From positions 1 to 22,737 of the forward strand of contig JBFFGE010000062.1 in assembly GCA_041557595.1 (NCBI GenBank): a stretch of 22,737 nucleotides of DNA, read 5' to 3'. Both the position numbers and the translations under genes were made by a program. The DNA is from JAOTYV01 sp041557595 (lineage in GTDB: Bacteria > Pseudomonadota > Alphaproteobacteria > UBA8366). Shown in pieces: positions 1 through 7,524 of the stretch (positions within the stretch are counted from its first letter, which is position 1; the number at the start of each line of letters is the position of its first letter). The notes beneath the pieces were generated by a model. It did not search any database, was not told the origin of the DNA, and saw only the letters and a program-made list of their open reading frames with translations.

Positions 1-119
1 CCGCCGCCGGTTACAACTTCCGCCTCATCCTCAAGTGGCTGCGCAAACTCTTGCGCATAATCATCGCCGCCATATGCGCCGCGATAACCCCGCAATCAGC
101 GCTCAGAACCGCTTCTTAA
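1..119 (+). CDS. C-terminal fragment of an IS5-family-like transposase (runs off the left edge)
   Basis: Reading from position 3, the frame encodes about 38 residues that begin AAGYNFRLILKWLRKLL and end at a TAA at 117-119. The 'AAGYNFRLLL.W' tail followed by a hydrophobic, basic end is, from memory, characteristic of the C-terminus of one group of IS5-family DDE transposases, where the stop codon sits close to the right inverted repeat. The catalytic part lies outside the window, so neither intactness nor the exact IS group can be judged. It is unrelated in function to the hydrolase gene that follows on the other strand. Confidence 0.7.
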   Translation, partial: AAGYNFRLILKWLRKLLRIIIAAICAAITPQSALRTAS

Positions 120-140
120 CAGGGGACCAATTACGTCATC
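1..140 (+). mobile_element. Right end of an IS5-like insertion sequence (approximate boundary)
   Basis: The transposase tail ends at 119. The next bases, AACAGGGGACCAATTA (118-133), resemble the terminal 'AGGGxxGACxA' inverted repeat that I recall for some IS5-family elements in alphaproteobacteria. The left end is not in the window, so neither the inverted repeat nor a target-site duplication can be confirmed. The right boundary is a guess, good to perhaps 15 bases. Confidence 0.45.
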
Positions 141-159
141 GCGAACCGATACGGTTCGC
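141..159. terminator. Perfect 8-bp hairpin between the IS end and the hydrolase stop codon
   Basis: GCGAACCG (141-148), a 3-nt ATA spacer and CGGTTCGC (152-159) form a perfect inverted repeat. It lies 12 nt beyond the stop codon of the leftward M20 hydrolase gene, where a terminator would be expected. No T-tract follows on either strand, so it could be a Rho-assisted 3' end, an RNA-stabilising hairpin or part of the IS target site. The repeat is seen directly; its role is inferred. Confidence 0.35.
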
Positions 160-171
160 TCGGGAATTGCG

Positions 172-1404
172 CTAACGGGCGCCCGCGGTTTCCAGGACCG
201 CATGCAACAGAACCTGACATCCAGCCGTCAGATCTTCCGGCGTCGCGTTCTCGATTTCGTTGTGACTGATGCCATCCTCACAGGGAACGAAGATCATGCC
301 GCTGCGTGCGATTTCGGCCATGTAAACCGCGTCGTGACCGGCGCCGCTCACGATATCGCGGTGTGGATAGCCCGCACGATCGGCTGCGGCGCGAACCGAC
401 GCCACGCAGGATTCGTCGAATGGGGCCGGCGGGAAATAGAGGATCTGCTCGATCGCGAGGTCGAGATTGCAGGCCGACGCAATATCCGCCGCCTCCCCGC
501 GCAACGTTTCATCCATCGCCGCAAGCCGATCATCGTCGGGATGGCGAAAATCGATCGTCGAGAACACCCGTCCCGGAATCACATTCCGGCTGTTCGGGTG
601 CACCTGCATCATGCCCACGGTCGCGCAGGCATCGGGCTGAAAGTCATGACCGATTCGATTGACCGCCTGCACCAGACGCGCCGCGCCGACCAAGGCGTCG
701 CGCCGACGCGCCATGGGGGTCGGACCGGCATGCGCCTCCATGCCGGTACAGGTGACTTCGTACCATCGCTGTCCCTGCGCGCCGGTGACCACGCCGATGG
801 TCTTGCCCTCGGTCTCGAGAACCGGTCCCTGCTCGATATGCGCTTCGAAATACGCGCCGATCGGCCGGTCGCCGCAGCCATCGCCCTTGTAGCCGATGCG
901 GTCCAATTCCTCGTCGACGCGATGGCCATCGATATCCGTCGTGGCATAGGCCTCGTCGAGCGTGAATTTCCCGGCGAAGACGCCCGACCCCATCATCGCG
1001 GGCGGAAATCTCGACCCTTCCTCATTGGTCCAGACGACAACTTCGACCGGGGCGTCGGTTTCCACCGCTCCGTCGTTCAGGGTGCGGATCAGCTCCAACC
1101 CGGCGAGCACGCCATACGCACCGTCGAACTTGCCGCCGGTCGGCTGACTGTCGAGGTGGCTACCGGTGACCACGGGGGGCAAGGAGTCGTCCCGGCCCGG
1201 CCGGCGGGCAAAGATATTGCCGATCGCGTCGACCGATACCGTACACCCTGCAGATTCGCACCAGGAGATGAACAGATCGCGGGACTGCTTGTCCAAATCG
1301 GTCAGAGTCAGGCGGCAGACGCCGCCTTTTGGCGTGGCGCCAATCGCCGCCATCTGCATCAGGCTGTCCCACAGCCGGGCCCCGTCGATTTGCAGGTTCT
1401 CCAC
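172..1404 (-). CDS. M20-family Zn-dependent hydrolase (N-carbamoyl amino acid hydrolase / allantoate amidohydrolase type)
   Basis: This 410-residue cytoplasmic enzyme belongs to the hydantoinase/carbamoylase branch of peptidase family M20, which hydrolyses N-carbamoyl amino acids, ureidoglycine-type compounds or allantoate. The binuclear-metal residues are all visible: His83 and Asp85 in GSHLDS, Asp94 in KFDGAYG, the EEGSRF glutamates at 128-129, His189 in AHIEQGP and His381 in SHNE. The dimerisation domain lies at about 210-325. The start is GTG, with GGGAGG 8 nt upstream and an in-frame stop just before it. The length is normal for the family. The gene lies 57 nt downstream of the cupredoxin-like gene on the same strand and is divergent from the sox operon. 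Substrate cannot be read from sequence; an N-carbamoyl or N-methyl amino acid related substrate is conceivable from context. Dihydropyrimidine-derived beta-ureidopropionate and allantoate are alternatives. Confidence 0.85.
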   Translation of the reverse strand: MENLQIDGARLWDSLMQMAAIGATPKGGVCRLTLTDLDKQSRDLFISWCESAGCTVSVDAIGNIFARRPGRDDSLPPVVTGSHLDSQPTGGKFDGAYGVLAGLELIRTLNDGAVETDAPVEVVVWTNEEGSRFPPAMMGSGVFAGKFTLDEAYATTDIDGHRVDEELDRIGYKGDGCGDRPIGAYFEAHIEQGPVLETEGKTIGVVTGAQGQRWYEVTCTGMEAHAGPTPMARRRDALVGAARLVQAVNRIGHDFQPDACATVGMMQVHPNSRNVIPGRVFSTIDFRHPDDDRLAAMDETLRGEAADIASACNLDLAIEQILYFPPAPFDESCVASVRAAADRAGYPHRDIVSGAGHDAVYMAEIARSGMIFVPCEDGISHNEIENATPEDLTAGCQVLLHAVLETAGAR

Positions 1405-1461
1405 GACTTAACCCTCCCATCGTCGTCTGCCGATCCCGCAGGCGGCGCGGCGCGCCGATCT

Positions 1462-1950
1462 CTAGCCCTTGACCACCAGCGGGTAATCCGGTGTCGGGTT
1501 CAACGGGCACGAAAACAGATATTTCCCCGGCTTCAGCTCGACTTCGTAATCGCGGGTCTTTCCGAGGGTCAATCCACCGCCCGAAACGCTGGTCTTGGAC
1601 AGTTTATGAATTGGATTGCCCGGGCTGTAGTCGTGCTCGCGCAACCAGAACCCCAGTGTATAAGGCACATTCTTGTTGGTCACGCGGAAGATGTATTTGC
1701 CCGGTTGCAATTCCAGAGGGCCGGCGGCGGCCAGCCGAGAAGCGCCGGACTTAGCATTGATCGCCTCGCAATCCTCCGCCTTCGCCGGTCGATATTTGTG
1801 ATCCACACCCTTTTCCGATTCGAGAAATTGGCAGCCGACCTGTGTGAGATCGATAACCGTCGGCTCGGCGGCCCGAGCGGTCGAAGAAGCGCCGGCGATC
1901 AGCGTAGCCGCCATCGCCGCGGTCCCGATAAAACGTCCATATTCGTTCAT
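1462..1950 (-). CDS. Small exported cupredoxin-like protein lacking the usual copper-ligand loop
   Basis: This 162-residue protein has a Sec signal peptide (residues 1-28, predicted cleavage after ARA). The mature part ends in two beta-rich segments of the form LxPGKYxFxVTN and LKPGKYLFSCPLNPTP. The repeated 'PGKYxF' strands and the C-terminal 'FSCPLNPTPDYPLVV' resemble the end of a cupredoxin fold. However, the usual Cys-x-His-x-Met loop of type 1 copper sites has the cysteine (148) but no following histidine or methionine. Other cysteines are 40 and 61, so disulfides are possible. The ATG at 1950 is preceded by GGAAAGGG; an in-frame upstream extension of 40 residues has no signal-peptide character and was dropped. 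It may be cotranscribed with the M20 hydrolase. I do not recognise a named family, and copper binding is doubtful. Confidence 0.7.
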   Translation of the reverse strand: MNEYGRFIGTAAMAATLIAGASSTARAAEPTVIDLTQVGCQFLESEKGVDHKYRPAKAEDCEAINAKSGASRLAAAGPLELQPGKYIFRVTNKNVPYTLGFWLREHDYSPGNPIHKLSKTSVSGGGLTLGKTRDYEVELKPGKYLFSCPLNPTPDYPLVVKG

Positions 1951-2219
1951 GTGCGTACCCTTTCCTGCTTCGCGTGCACCTCGGGGCAAGATGTTTAGAA
2001 TCCTTATAACAAACAACAAAATTGTTCGTGAGGTATGTAAGCTACTTGTAAAGCCGCAGAGTCGGCGCATGCGGAATCGTCATCCCTTGCAATCGATAGT
2101 GTAGGGCGGCGCATCCGATATACCGAATCCGTGTTGCACCGGCATGACCAACCGCTATAGGGTCGGCGGCATCACGGGTGACCGTGCATACCATTCCTCG
2201 ACTTTTGCCAATTGGACCA
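1951..2219. promoter_or_regulatory. Divergent control region between the cupredoxin-like gene and soxB
   Basis: This 269-nt gap drives two divergent transcripts. It is AT-rich at 2000-2045. It contains an inverted repeat, AACAAAATTGTT (2015-2026, arms AACAA/TTGTT), which could be an operator. On the minus strand a TATAAG element (2008 to 2003) could be the -10 of the cupredoxin-like gene. On the plus strand TTGCAC (2134-2139) and TATAGG (2156-2161), 16 nt apart, are a weak promoter candidate for soxB. No regulator gene lies in the window. All assignments are by eye and weak. Confidence 0.3.
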
Positions 2220-3461
2220 ATGCCGTTCGGGCTCCTTAAATACGGTTTCGCCAGGAATTATCCCGCCCGCGGTCTGCTGCCGCCGGCGACCGAACTGAAA
2301 CCCCGCTACGATGTCGTCATCATCGGCGCGGGCGGTCACGGTCTGGCGGCGGCATATTATCTGGCGACCCGGCATGACATTACGAATATTGCCGTGCTCG
2401 ATAAGGGCTATCTCGGCGGCGGCAACACCGCACGCAATACCGCCATTATCCGCGCCAATTATCTGACACCCGAAGGCGTTGCCTTCTATCGCGAATCGAT
2501 GGCGCTTTGGGCCGGTCTGTCCGACGAATTCGGCCTCAACATTCAATACTCGACCCGGGGGCACCTGACCCTGGCGCACACGGATTCCGCGTTGCGCACA
2601 GCGCGCTGGCGCGCCGAGGTCAATCAGCATCTCGGCGTGGATTCCGAACTGATCGGACCCGACGAGGTCAGCCGGCTGTGTCCGTCGCTGAATATGTCGC
2701 GCGAGACGCGCTATCCCATATTGGGGGCGCTCTATCATCGTCCGGGCGCTACCGCCCGGCATGACGCCGTTGCCTGGGGATTCGCCGAGGGCGCCGCGCG
2801 CAAGGGCGTGGAAATTCACCAACATACCGAGGTCACCGGGATCGACATCCGCAGCGGCCGCGTGACCGGTGTGAAAACCAGCCGCGGCCCCGTGCAGTGC
2901 AACATCGTGTTGCAGGCGGTCGCCGGTTCCTCGTCCCTGGTCGCCGACATGGCCGGCCTCAAATTGCCGATCCGGACGATACCGCTGCAAGCCTGTGTTT
3001 CGGTCCCGATGAAGCCATTTCTCTATCCGATCATCGTGTCGGGCAGCCTGCACGTCTACATTTGGCAAACCGCCCGCGGCGAGCTTGTCATGGGCGGCGC
3101 CACCGACCCCTATCCGCTATACGGAACGCGGTCCACCTTGGATTTCAAGGAAGGCTTGATGGCCCACATCCTCGAGCTTTTTCCCTTTCTCTCCGAGGCC
3201 CGCGTCAACCGGCAATGGGCCGGGATGGCGGACATGACACCGGATTTCTCGCCGGTCATGGGCCTGACGCCGATCGAGAATTACTATATCGACGCCGGCT
3301 GGGGCACCTGGGGATTCAAGGCGACGCCGATTGCCGGCTTTACCATGGCCGAATGCATCGCCGGGACGCGCCAACCGCCCTTGATCGAGCCGTTTCGGCT
3401 CGATCGGTTCGACGATTTCGAACAGGTCGGCGAAAAAGGCGCCGCCTCGGTCGGGCATTAG
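2220..3461 (+). CDS. soxB: Heterotetrameric sarcosine oxidase, beta subunit
   Basis: The 413-residue flavoprotein subunit oxidises the N-methyl group of sarcosine or a related N-methyl amino acid. A dinucleotide-binding motif (DVVIIGAGGHG, 31-41) binds FAD. His181 in ARHDAVAWG matches the histidine that carries covalent FMN in characterised enzymes. The substrate-side 'GGNTARNTAIIRANYL' segment (67-82) and the C-terminal 'DAGWGTWGFKATP' flavin contact are also present. The ATG at 2220 puts about 29 residues before the Rossmann motif, as in known SoxB. An in-frame GTG at 2178 would add 14 residues; it has only a GGCGG-like site upstream. It is the first gene of soxBDAG, and soxD follows 9 nt later with AGGAG in between. 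The homologous MgdA of N-methylglutamate dehydrogenase is the main alternative, but no gmaS or mgs genes are present here. Confidence 0.92.
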   Translation: MPFGLLKYGFARNYPARGLLPPATELKPRYDVVIIGAGGHGLAAAYYLATRHDITNIAVLDKGYLGGGNTARNTAIIRANYLTPEGVAFYRESMALWAGLSDEFGLNIQYSTRGHLTLAHTDSALRTARWRAEVNQHLGVDSELIGPDEVSRLCPSLNMSRETRYPILGALYHRPGATARHDAVAWGFAEGAARKGVEIHQHTEVTGIDIRSGRVTGVKTSRGPVQCNIVLQAVAGSSSLVADMAGLKLPIRTIPLQACVSVPMKPFLYPIIVSGSLHVYIWQTARGELVMGGATDPYPLYGTRSTLDFKEGLMAHILELFPFLSEARVNRQWAGMADMTPDFSPVMGLTPIENYYIDAGWGTWGFKATPIAGFTMAECIAGTRQPPLIEPFRLDRFDDFEQVGEKGAASVGH

Positions 3462-3470
3462 GAGACGGCC

Positions 3471-3764
3471 ATGAAGATTCTCCACTGTCCCTTGAACGGA
3501 CCCCGCAATATTCAGGAATTCGTCTATGGCGGAGAGGTGACAACGATGCCCGACCAGGACGCCGGGTCGGATTCGGAATGGACGGACTACGTCTTTCTCG
3601 AAGCCAACCGTGCCGGTCTCGTCCGCGAATGGTGGCTGCATGTCGCCAGCGGCTACTGGTTTATTGCCGAACGGGACACATCCACCGACGAGGTTGTACG
3701 CACCTTCGCACCGGACCGCCGGGCCGTTGGCGGCCGCGCGCCCGACCCGACCGGCAGATCATGA
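3471..3764 (+). CDS. soxD: Sarcosine oxidase delta subunit with a degenerate zinc site
   Basis: This 97-residue small structural subunit belongs to the SoxD family and sits in its standard place between soxB and soxA. It keeps the family framework: an N-terminal CP, an F.YGGE strand (17-22), EWTDYVFLEANRAG (36-49) and WWLHV..YWFIAERDT (54-70). In the characterised tetramer, as I recall, zinc is held by Cys6, Cys9, His59 and Cys63. Here Cys6 and a histidine (57) remain, but position 9 is Asn (CPLNG) and the second cysteine of the canonical 'GCGRWF' is gone (SGYWF), so tetrahedral zinc binding is unlikely. The start ATG is preceded by AGGAG at 7 nt. The stop overlaps the soxA start by 4 nt (ATGA), implying translational coupling. 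Confidence 0.88.
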   Translation: MKILHCPLNGPRNIQEFVYGGEVTTMPDQDAGSDSEWTDYVFLEANRAGLVREWWLHVASGYWFIAERDTSTDEVVRTFAPDRRAVGGRAPDPTGRS

Positions 3765-6652
3765 CAGAAGACCGGCTCGCACCGCCCTATGGCGTGATGT
3801 TGGACCGATCCAAGGCGGTCCGGTTTTCCTTCGAGGGTCGGGAATACCGCGGTTTCGCCGGCGACACCATCGCCAGCGCCCTGTCCGCGAACGGCGTTTG
3901 GCTGCTGTCGCGTTCCTTCAAGTATCATCGGCCGCGCGGCATCCTCAGCATGAATGGCGACGATGGAAATTGCCTGGTGCAGATCGGCCCGGAGCCCAAC
4001 GTACCGGCGGACCGACAACCGATTTCCGAAGGCTTGCGCGTTACCGGCCAACACTACAAAGGCAGTCTCCGCCGCGACCGTCGCCGGTGGATCGAGCGCT
4101 TTTCCCGGTTCCTGCCCGTCGGTTTCTACTATCACGCCTTCTTCAAACCGCGCGGCGCTTGGGATTTTTGGGAAAAACGGATTCGCGCGACCGCGGGGCT
4201 GGGGAGGATAGGACAGGCAGCACCGGCGACCGAGTTCGACAAGGCCTATGCCTTCGCCGATGTCGCGGTTGTGGGCGGCGGTGGCGCCGGTGTTGCCGCC
4301 GCGATCGAAGCAGCCCAAGCGGGAAGCCGGGTCGTCCTGATCGAAAGACAGCAACTGCTGGGCGGCAGCCTCAACCATGCGCGCTTCGACCCCGCCAGCC
4401 GGCGCGGCATCGACACCGCCAAGGCGCTCGCCACCGAGATGGATGCACTCGGCGAACACATCACGGTCATGTCCGATGCCGTTTGCACGGGCCTCTTCGC
4501 CGACAATTTGCTCGCCGTAACAAGCGGCAACAAGCTAACGAAATTGCGCGCCGGCAGCGTCGTTCTCGCGACCGGCCTCATCGAACAACCCGCGGTTTTC
4601 GCGAACAACGATCTGCCGGGTGTGATGCTGGGGTCGGCGGTGCAAAAACTGCTGTGGCTGTATGCGGTTCGACCGGGCCGCCGGGCCGTCGTGGTGGCAT
4701 CGAACAGCGATGGCTATGGCGTTGCCCTGGACCTCGATGATGCCGGCATTGCCGTGGAAGCCGTGGTCGACTTGCGCTACACCATCGCGGGCGACAGCCT
4801 CATCCGGGAAGCGCTCGACCGCGGCATGCGGATCATTCATGGCTATGCAATCGAACGGGCGCTGCCGAATTCCGCAGGCACCCACGTCGCCGGCATCGAG
4901 TTGCGGCTGCGCCCGGGACAGGAAAGCGGTCCGGAAAGCCGCAATCTCGAATGCGACCTGATTTGCGTGTCGGTCGGTTGGGCGCCGGCAGCGGGCCTGG
5001 TGGCGCAAGCCGGCGGCGAAGTCGCGTATGACGACACGCGCTGCGCCTTCAGAATAGTCTCATCTCCCGACGGGATCGTGCCGGCGGGCGCGGTGCGCGG
5101 CGAATGGGATCTCGATGCCGCGATCGCCGACGGGCGCCGGGCCGGCCGGCATGCCGCGGCGGGCGGCCGCCACGATAGCGCGATCGACGAGCCGACGGTC
5201 ACGCCCGAAAGCAATCCCTGGCCGATATTCGACAGCGACAAAGGCAAGGCCTTCATCGATTTCGACGAAGACCTCACGCCCCATGACATCGAGAACAGCA
5301 TCGCCGAGGGTTTCGACGATATCGAACTGGTCAAACGGTATTCGACGGTTGGAATGGGGCCAAGCCAGGGCCGTTATTCGGCCACCAATGCGGTCCGGCT
5401 GACGCAAATCCTGAACAGGGAGCCCTTGGGCGGCGCGGCCGGATGGACCAATCGCCCGCCGACCGAGCCGGAGAAATTCGGCCTTCTTGCGGGACGGCGC
5501 TTCGAACCGCAGCGGCTTACGCCGATGCACCACCACCATGAAGCCGCCGGCGCGCCGATGATGCTTGCCGGCGACTGGTTACGGCCGCTCTATTACGGCA
5601 ACGACGGAGAGTCGGCCGTGTGGCGGGAGGTGACCGCCGTCCGGGAAAACGTCGGCATTATCGATGTCTCCACACTGGGCGGGATCGATATCCGCGGACC
5701 GGACGCGGCGGAATTCATGAACCGGATGTACACCTCGGAGTATTCCAGGCAATCGGTGGGGCGTGGCCGGTACGCGCTGATGTGCGATGTCAGCGGCACC
5801 GTCATCGATGACGGGGTCGCGTGCCGGTTCGCCGACGACCATTTCTACGTCACCACGACAACCGGAGGATCGACCGCGGTGTTCCGGTCGATGCTCTGGT
5901 GGAACGCCCAATGGCGGCTCGACATCGACATGTCCAACGTCACCGGCGCCTATGCATCGGTGAACATCGCGGGACCGAAATCGCGCGACCTCTTGGCGCC
6001 GCTGTGTCCGGATATCGATTTGAGCCCGGACGGATTTCCCTATATGGCCGTCCGGCGGGGCCGTGTCGCGGATATTCCCGCCCGCATCCTTCGGGTCGGT
6101 TTCGTGGGCGAGCTGGGCTATGAGATCCATGTTCCGGCAAGCCGCGGCGCCGCGTTGTGGGAACGGCTGACGGCGGCGGGACATCCGTTCGATATGTGCC
6201 CCTTCGGCGTCGAAGCGCAGCGCATCCTACGGCTGGAGAAGGGACACATCATCGTCGGCCAGGATACCGACGGGCTGACCCATCCGGACGAGGTGTGCAT
6301 GACCTGGTCGATTTCGGAGCGCAAGCCGTTCTTTGTCGGCGGCAGAGCCATCGAAATGCACCGCCGCCGCGGCGTGGCCCGAATACTGGTCGGCTTTACC
6401 CTGCCCGCCGCCACGAAAATTCTGCCGGAAGAATATCACCTGGTGGTCCGCGGCGACGAGATCATCGGCCGGGTCACGTCCATCGCGCGCTCATCCACGC
6501 TCGGTCACCCGATCGGCCTCGCCTATGTCGCCCCCGACCAGGCGGAGCCGGGCATCGAATTCACGATCAAGGGGCCCGGCGGCCGGCTGATCCGCGCGAC
6601 CGTTTCGGAATTGCCCTTCTACGATCCGCAGAACCTCCGGCAGGCGACATGA
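3761..6652 (+). CDS. soxA: Sarcosine oxidase, alpha subunit
   Basis: This 963-residue subunit is normal length for SoxA. Residues about 18-100 form the ferredoxin-like N-terminal fold (GDTIASALSANG, 35-45) without cluster cysteines. A Rossmann site VGGGGAG (171-177) starts the nucleotide-binding domain for the noncovalent NAD+, with a second dinucleotide-type segment at about 305-335. From about 585 to the end lies a GcvT-like aminomethyltransferase domain, including DVSTLGGIDIRGPDA, TTTTGG and GELGYEIH (783-790). This domain takes the iminium intermediate and makes 5,10-methylene-tetrahydrofolate. The open frame extends upstream to 2897, but the ATG at 3761 overlaps the soxD stop and gives the family N-terminus. 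The end overlaps a 7-codon mini-ORF leading to soxG. MgdC of N-methylglutamate dehydrogenase is the paralogous alternative. Confidence 0.93.
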   Translation: MTEDRLAPPYGVMLDRSKAVRFSFEGREYRGFAGDTIASALSANGVWLLSRSFKYHRPRGILSMNGDDGNCLVQIGPEPNVPADRQPISEGLRVTGQHYKGSLRRDRRRWIERFSRFLPVGFYYHAFFKPRGAWDFWEKRIRATAGLGRIGQAAPATEFDKAYAFADVAVVGGGGAGVAAAIEAAQAGSRVVLIERQQLLGGSLNHARFDPASRRGIDTAKALATEMDALGEHITVMSDAVCTGLFADNLLAVTSGNKLTKLRAGSVVLATGLIEQPAVFANNDLPGVMLGSAVQKLLWLYAVRPGRRAVVVASNSDGYGVALDLDDAGIAVEAVVDLRYTIAGDSLIREALDRGMRIIHGYAIERALPNSAGTHVAGIELRLRPGQESGPESRNLECDLICVSVGWAPAAGLVAQAGGEVAYDDTRCAFRIVSSPDGIVPAGAVRGEWDLDAAIADGRRAGRHAAAGGRHDSAIDEPTVTPESNPWPIFDSDKGKAFIDFDEDLTPHDIENSIAEGFDDIELVKRYSTVGMGPSQGRYSATNAVRLTQILNREPLGGAAGWTNRPPTEPEKFGLLAGRRFEPQRLTPMHHHHEAAGAPMMLAGDWLRPLYYGNDGESAVWREVTAVRENVGIIDVSTLGGIDIRGPDAAEFMNRMYTSEYSRQSVGRGRYALMCDVSGTVIDDGVACRFADDHFYVTTTTGGSTAVFRSMLWWNAQWRLDIDMSNVTGAYASVNIAGPKSRDLLAPLCPDIDLSPDGFPYMAVRRGRVADIPARILRVGFVGELGYEIHVPASRGAALWERLTAAGHPFDMCPFGVEAQRILRLEKGHIIVGQDTDGLTHPDEVCMTWSISERKPFFVGGRAIEMHRRRGVARILVGFTLPAATKILPEEYHLVVRGDEIIGRVTSIARSSTLGHPIGLAYVAPDQAEPGIEFTIKGPGGRLIRATVSELPFYDPQNLRQAT

Positions 6653-6659
6653 GCACGGA

Positions 6660-7373
6660 ATGGCCGCGATGACCGACCCGACCCGATTTTCCCGGCGCAG
6701 TTTTGTCCATGCGCGGCTTGCCCGACAGGGTGCGGTTTTCCGTGACATCGGCGATGCCGCGGTGGCCGATAGTTTCCCCGGGCGCAACGGCTTGGCGACA
6801 CGGCTCGCGCTGATCGACCTATCGCCGTTGCCCCGGCTCGGCCGCAAGGGCCGCGGCGCTTTGGACGCCCTGCGGGCCGCGGATATTCCCGTGCCGCCGG
6901 TCAACAACATGGCGCTGTACAATTCGGACGGCGCGATCATCGCCCGGTTGGCCGATGCCGAGGCGCTGATCCTGCCCGATATCGAATTGGCGGGCGATAC
7001 GCTTGACCGCTTCGAATCGTCGCCGGAACGCGCGGGTTGTTATCCGGTCCCGCGGGGCGACAGCCATTTCTGGTTTGTTTTATGCGGCACGAATGCGGTC
7101 GCCTGTCTCCAGAAACTATGCGGCGTCGATCTCGGCCCCCGGGACTTCGCCGACCTGCAAATCGCACAGACCTCCGTTGCCCGCTTATCCGCGATCGTCA
7201 TTCGCGAGGACCGCGCGGATGTTCCCGCATTCCATCTGCTCGCGGACAGCGCATCGGCGCTCTATTTTTGGGACGTGCTGTGCGACGCGATGGATGAATT
7301 TTTCGGTGCCCCGGCCGGTCACGCCGCCCTCCGCGAATTGAGCACCCGGCCGCCGGCCGAAAACGCCGGCTAG
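6660..7373 (+). CDS. soxG: Sarcosine oxidase, gamma subunit
   Basis: This 237-residue subunit has the GcvT-like fold of SoxG, which packs against the alpha subunit. Recognisable segments are ALIDLSPLPRLGRKG near residues 50-65, the 'GAIIARLADAEALIL' strand, FWFVLCG and the C-terminal FWDVLCDAMDEFF. It is the last gene of soxBDAG. Two in-frame ATGs are possible. The one at 6660 gives 237 residues; the one at 6669 gives 234 and overlaps a TGA by ATGA. Neither has a convincing Shine-Dalgarno sequence, so translation is probably coupled to soxA. No intrinsic terminator follows directly; the first is the sRNA terminator at 7581. A weak inverted repeat (7377-7383 with 7404-7410) lies just past the stop. 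Confidence 0.85.
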   Translation: MAAMTDPTRFSRRSFVHARLARQGAVFRDIGDAAVADSFPGRNGLATRLALIDLSPLPRLGRKGRGALDALRAADIPVPPVNNMALYNSDGAIIARLADAEALILPDIELAGDTLDRFESSPERAGCYPVPRGDSHFWFVLCGTNAVACLQKLCGVDLGPRDFADLQIAQTSVARLSAIVIREDRADVPAFHLLADSASALYFWDVLCDAMDEFFGAPAGHAALRELSTRPPAENAG

Positions 7374-7524
7374 CAGGCTTATCCGCTTCACACCGTGCCG
7401 CAAGATAAGCACCTCCGAACGCGGCCAATCGATAAATATTCTTTTTTAGTAATTTGGCTATTGAATTTTGAAAGACGCAAGACGATATTGTGCAGTGCAC
7501 CATGAGTGTCCAAGATCATGCTGC

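Noticed and set aside
202..1998. Long plus-strand open frame (598 codons) opposite the hydrolase and cupredoxin-like genes
   Set aside because: The minus strand holds complete, motif-bearing genes with good starts. The plus-strand product is Arg/His/Ala-rich with no domain, a typical antisense shadow in high-GC DNA.
2897..3760. Upstream in-frame extension of soxA through soxB and soxD
   Set aside because: It lies in a different frame from soxB and soxD and encodes basic low-complexity sequence. The ATG at 3761, overlapping the soxD stop, gives the family N-terminus.
5522..5542. Run of four histidines in SoxA suggesting a metal-binding insertion
   Set aside because: It falls at the start of the GcvT-like domain, where family members have a similar 'PMH..HE' segment, so it is a local variant rather than an insertion.
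7377..7410. Inverted repeat just after soxG as an intrinsic terminator
   Set aside because: The 7-bp stem has a 20-nt loop and no T-tract after it; termination there is not supported.
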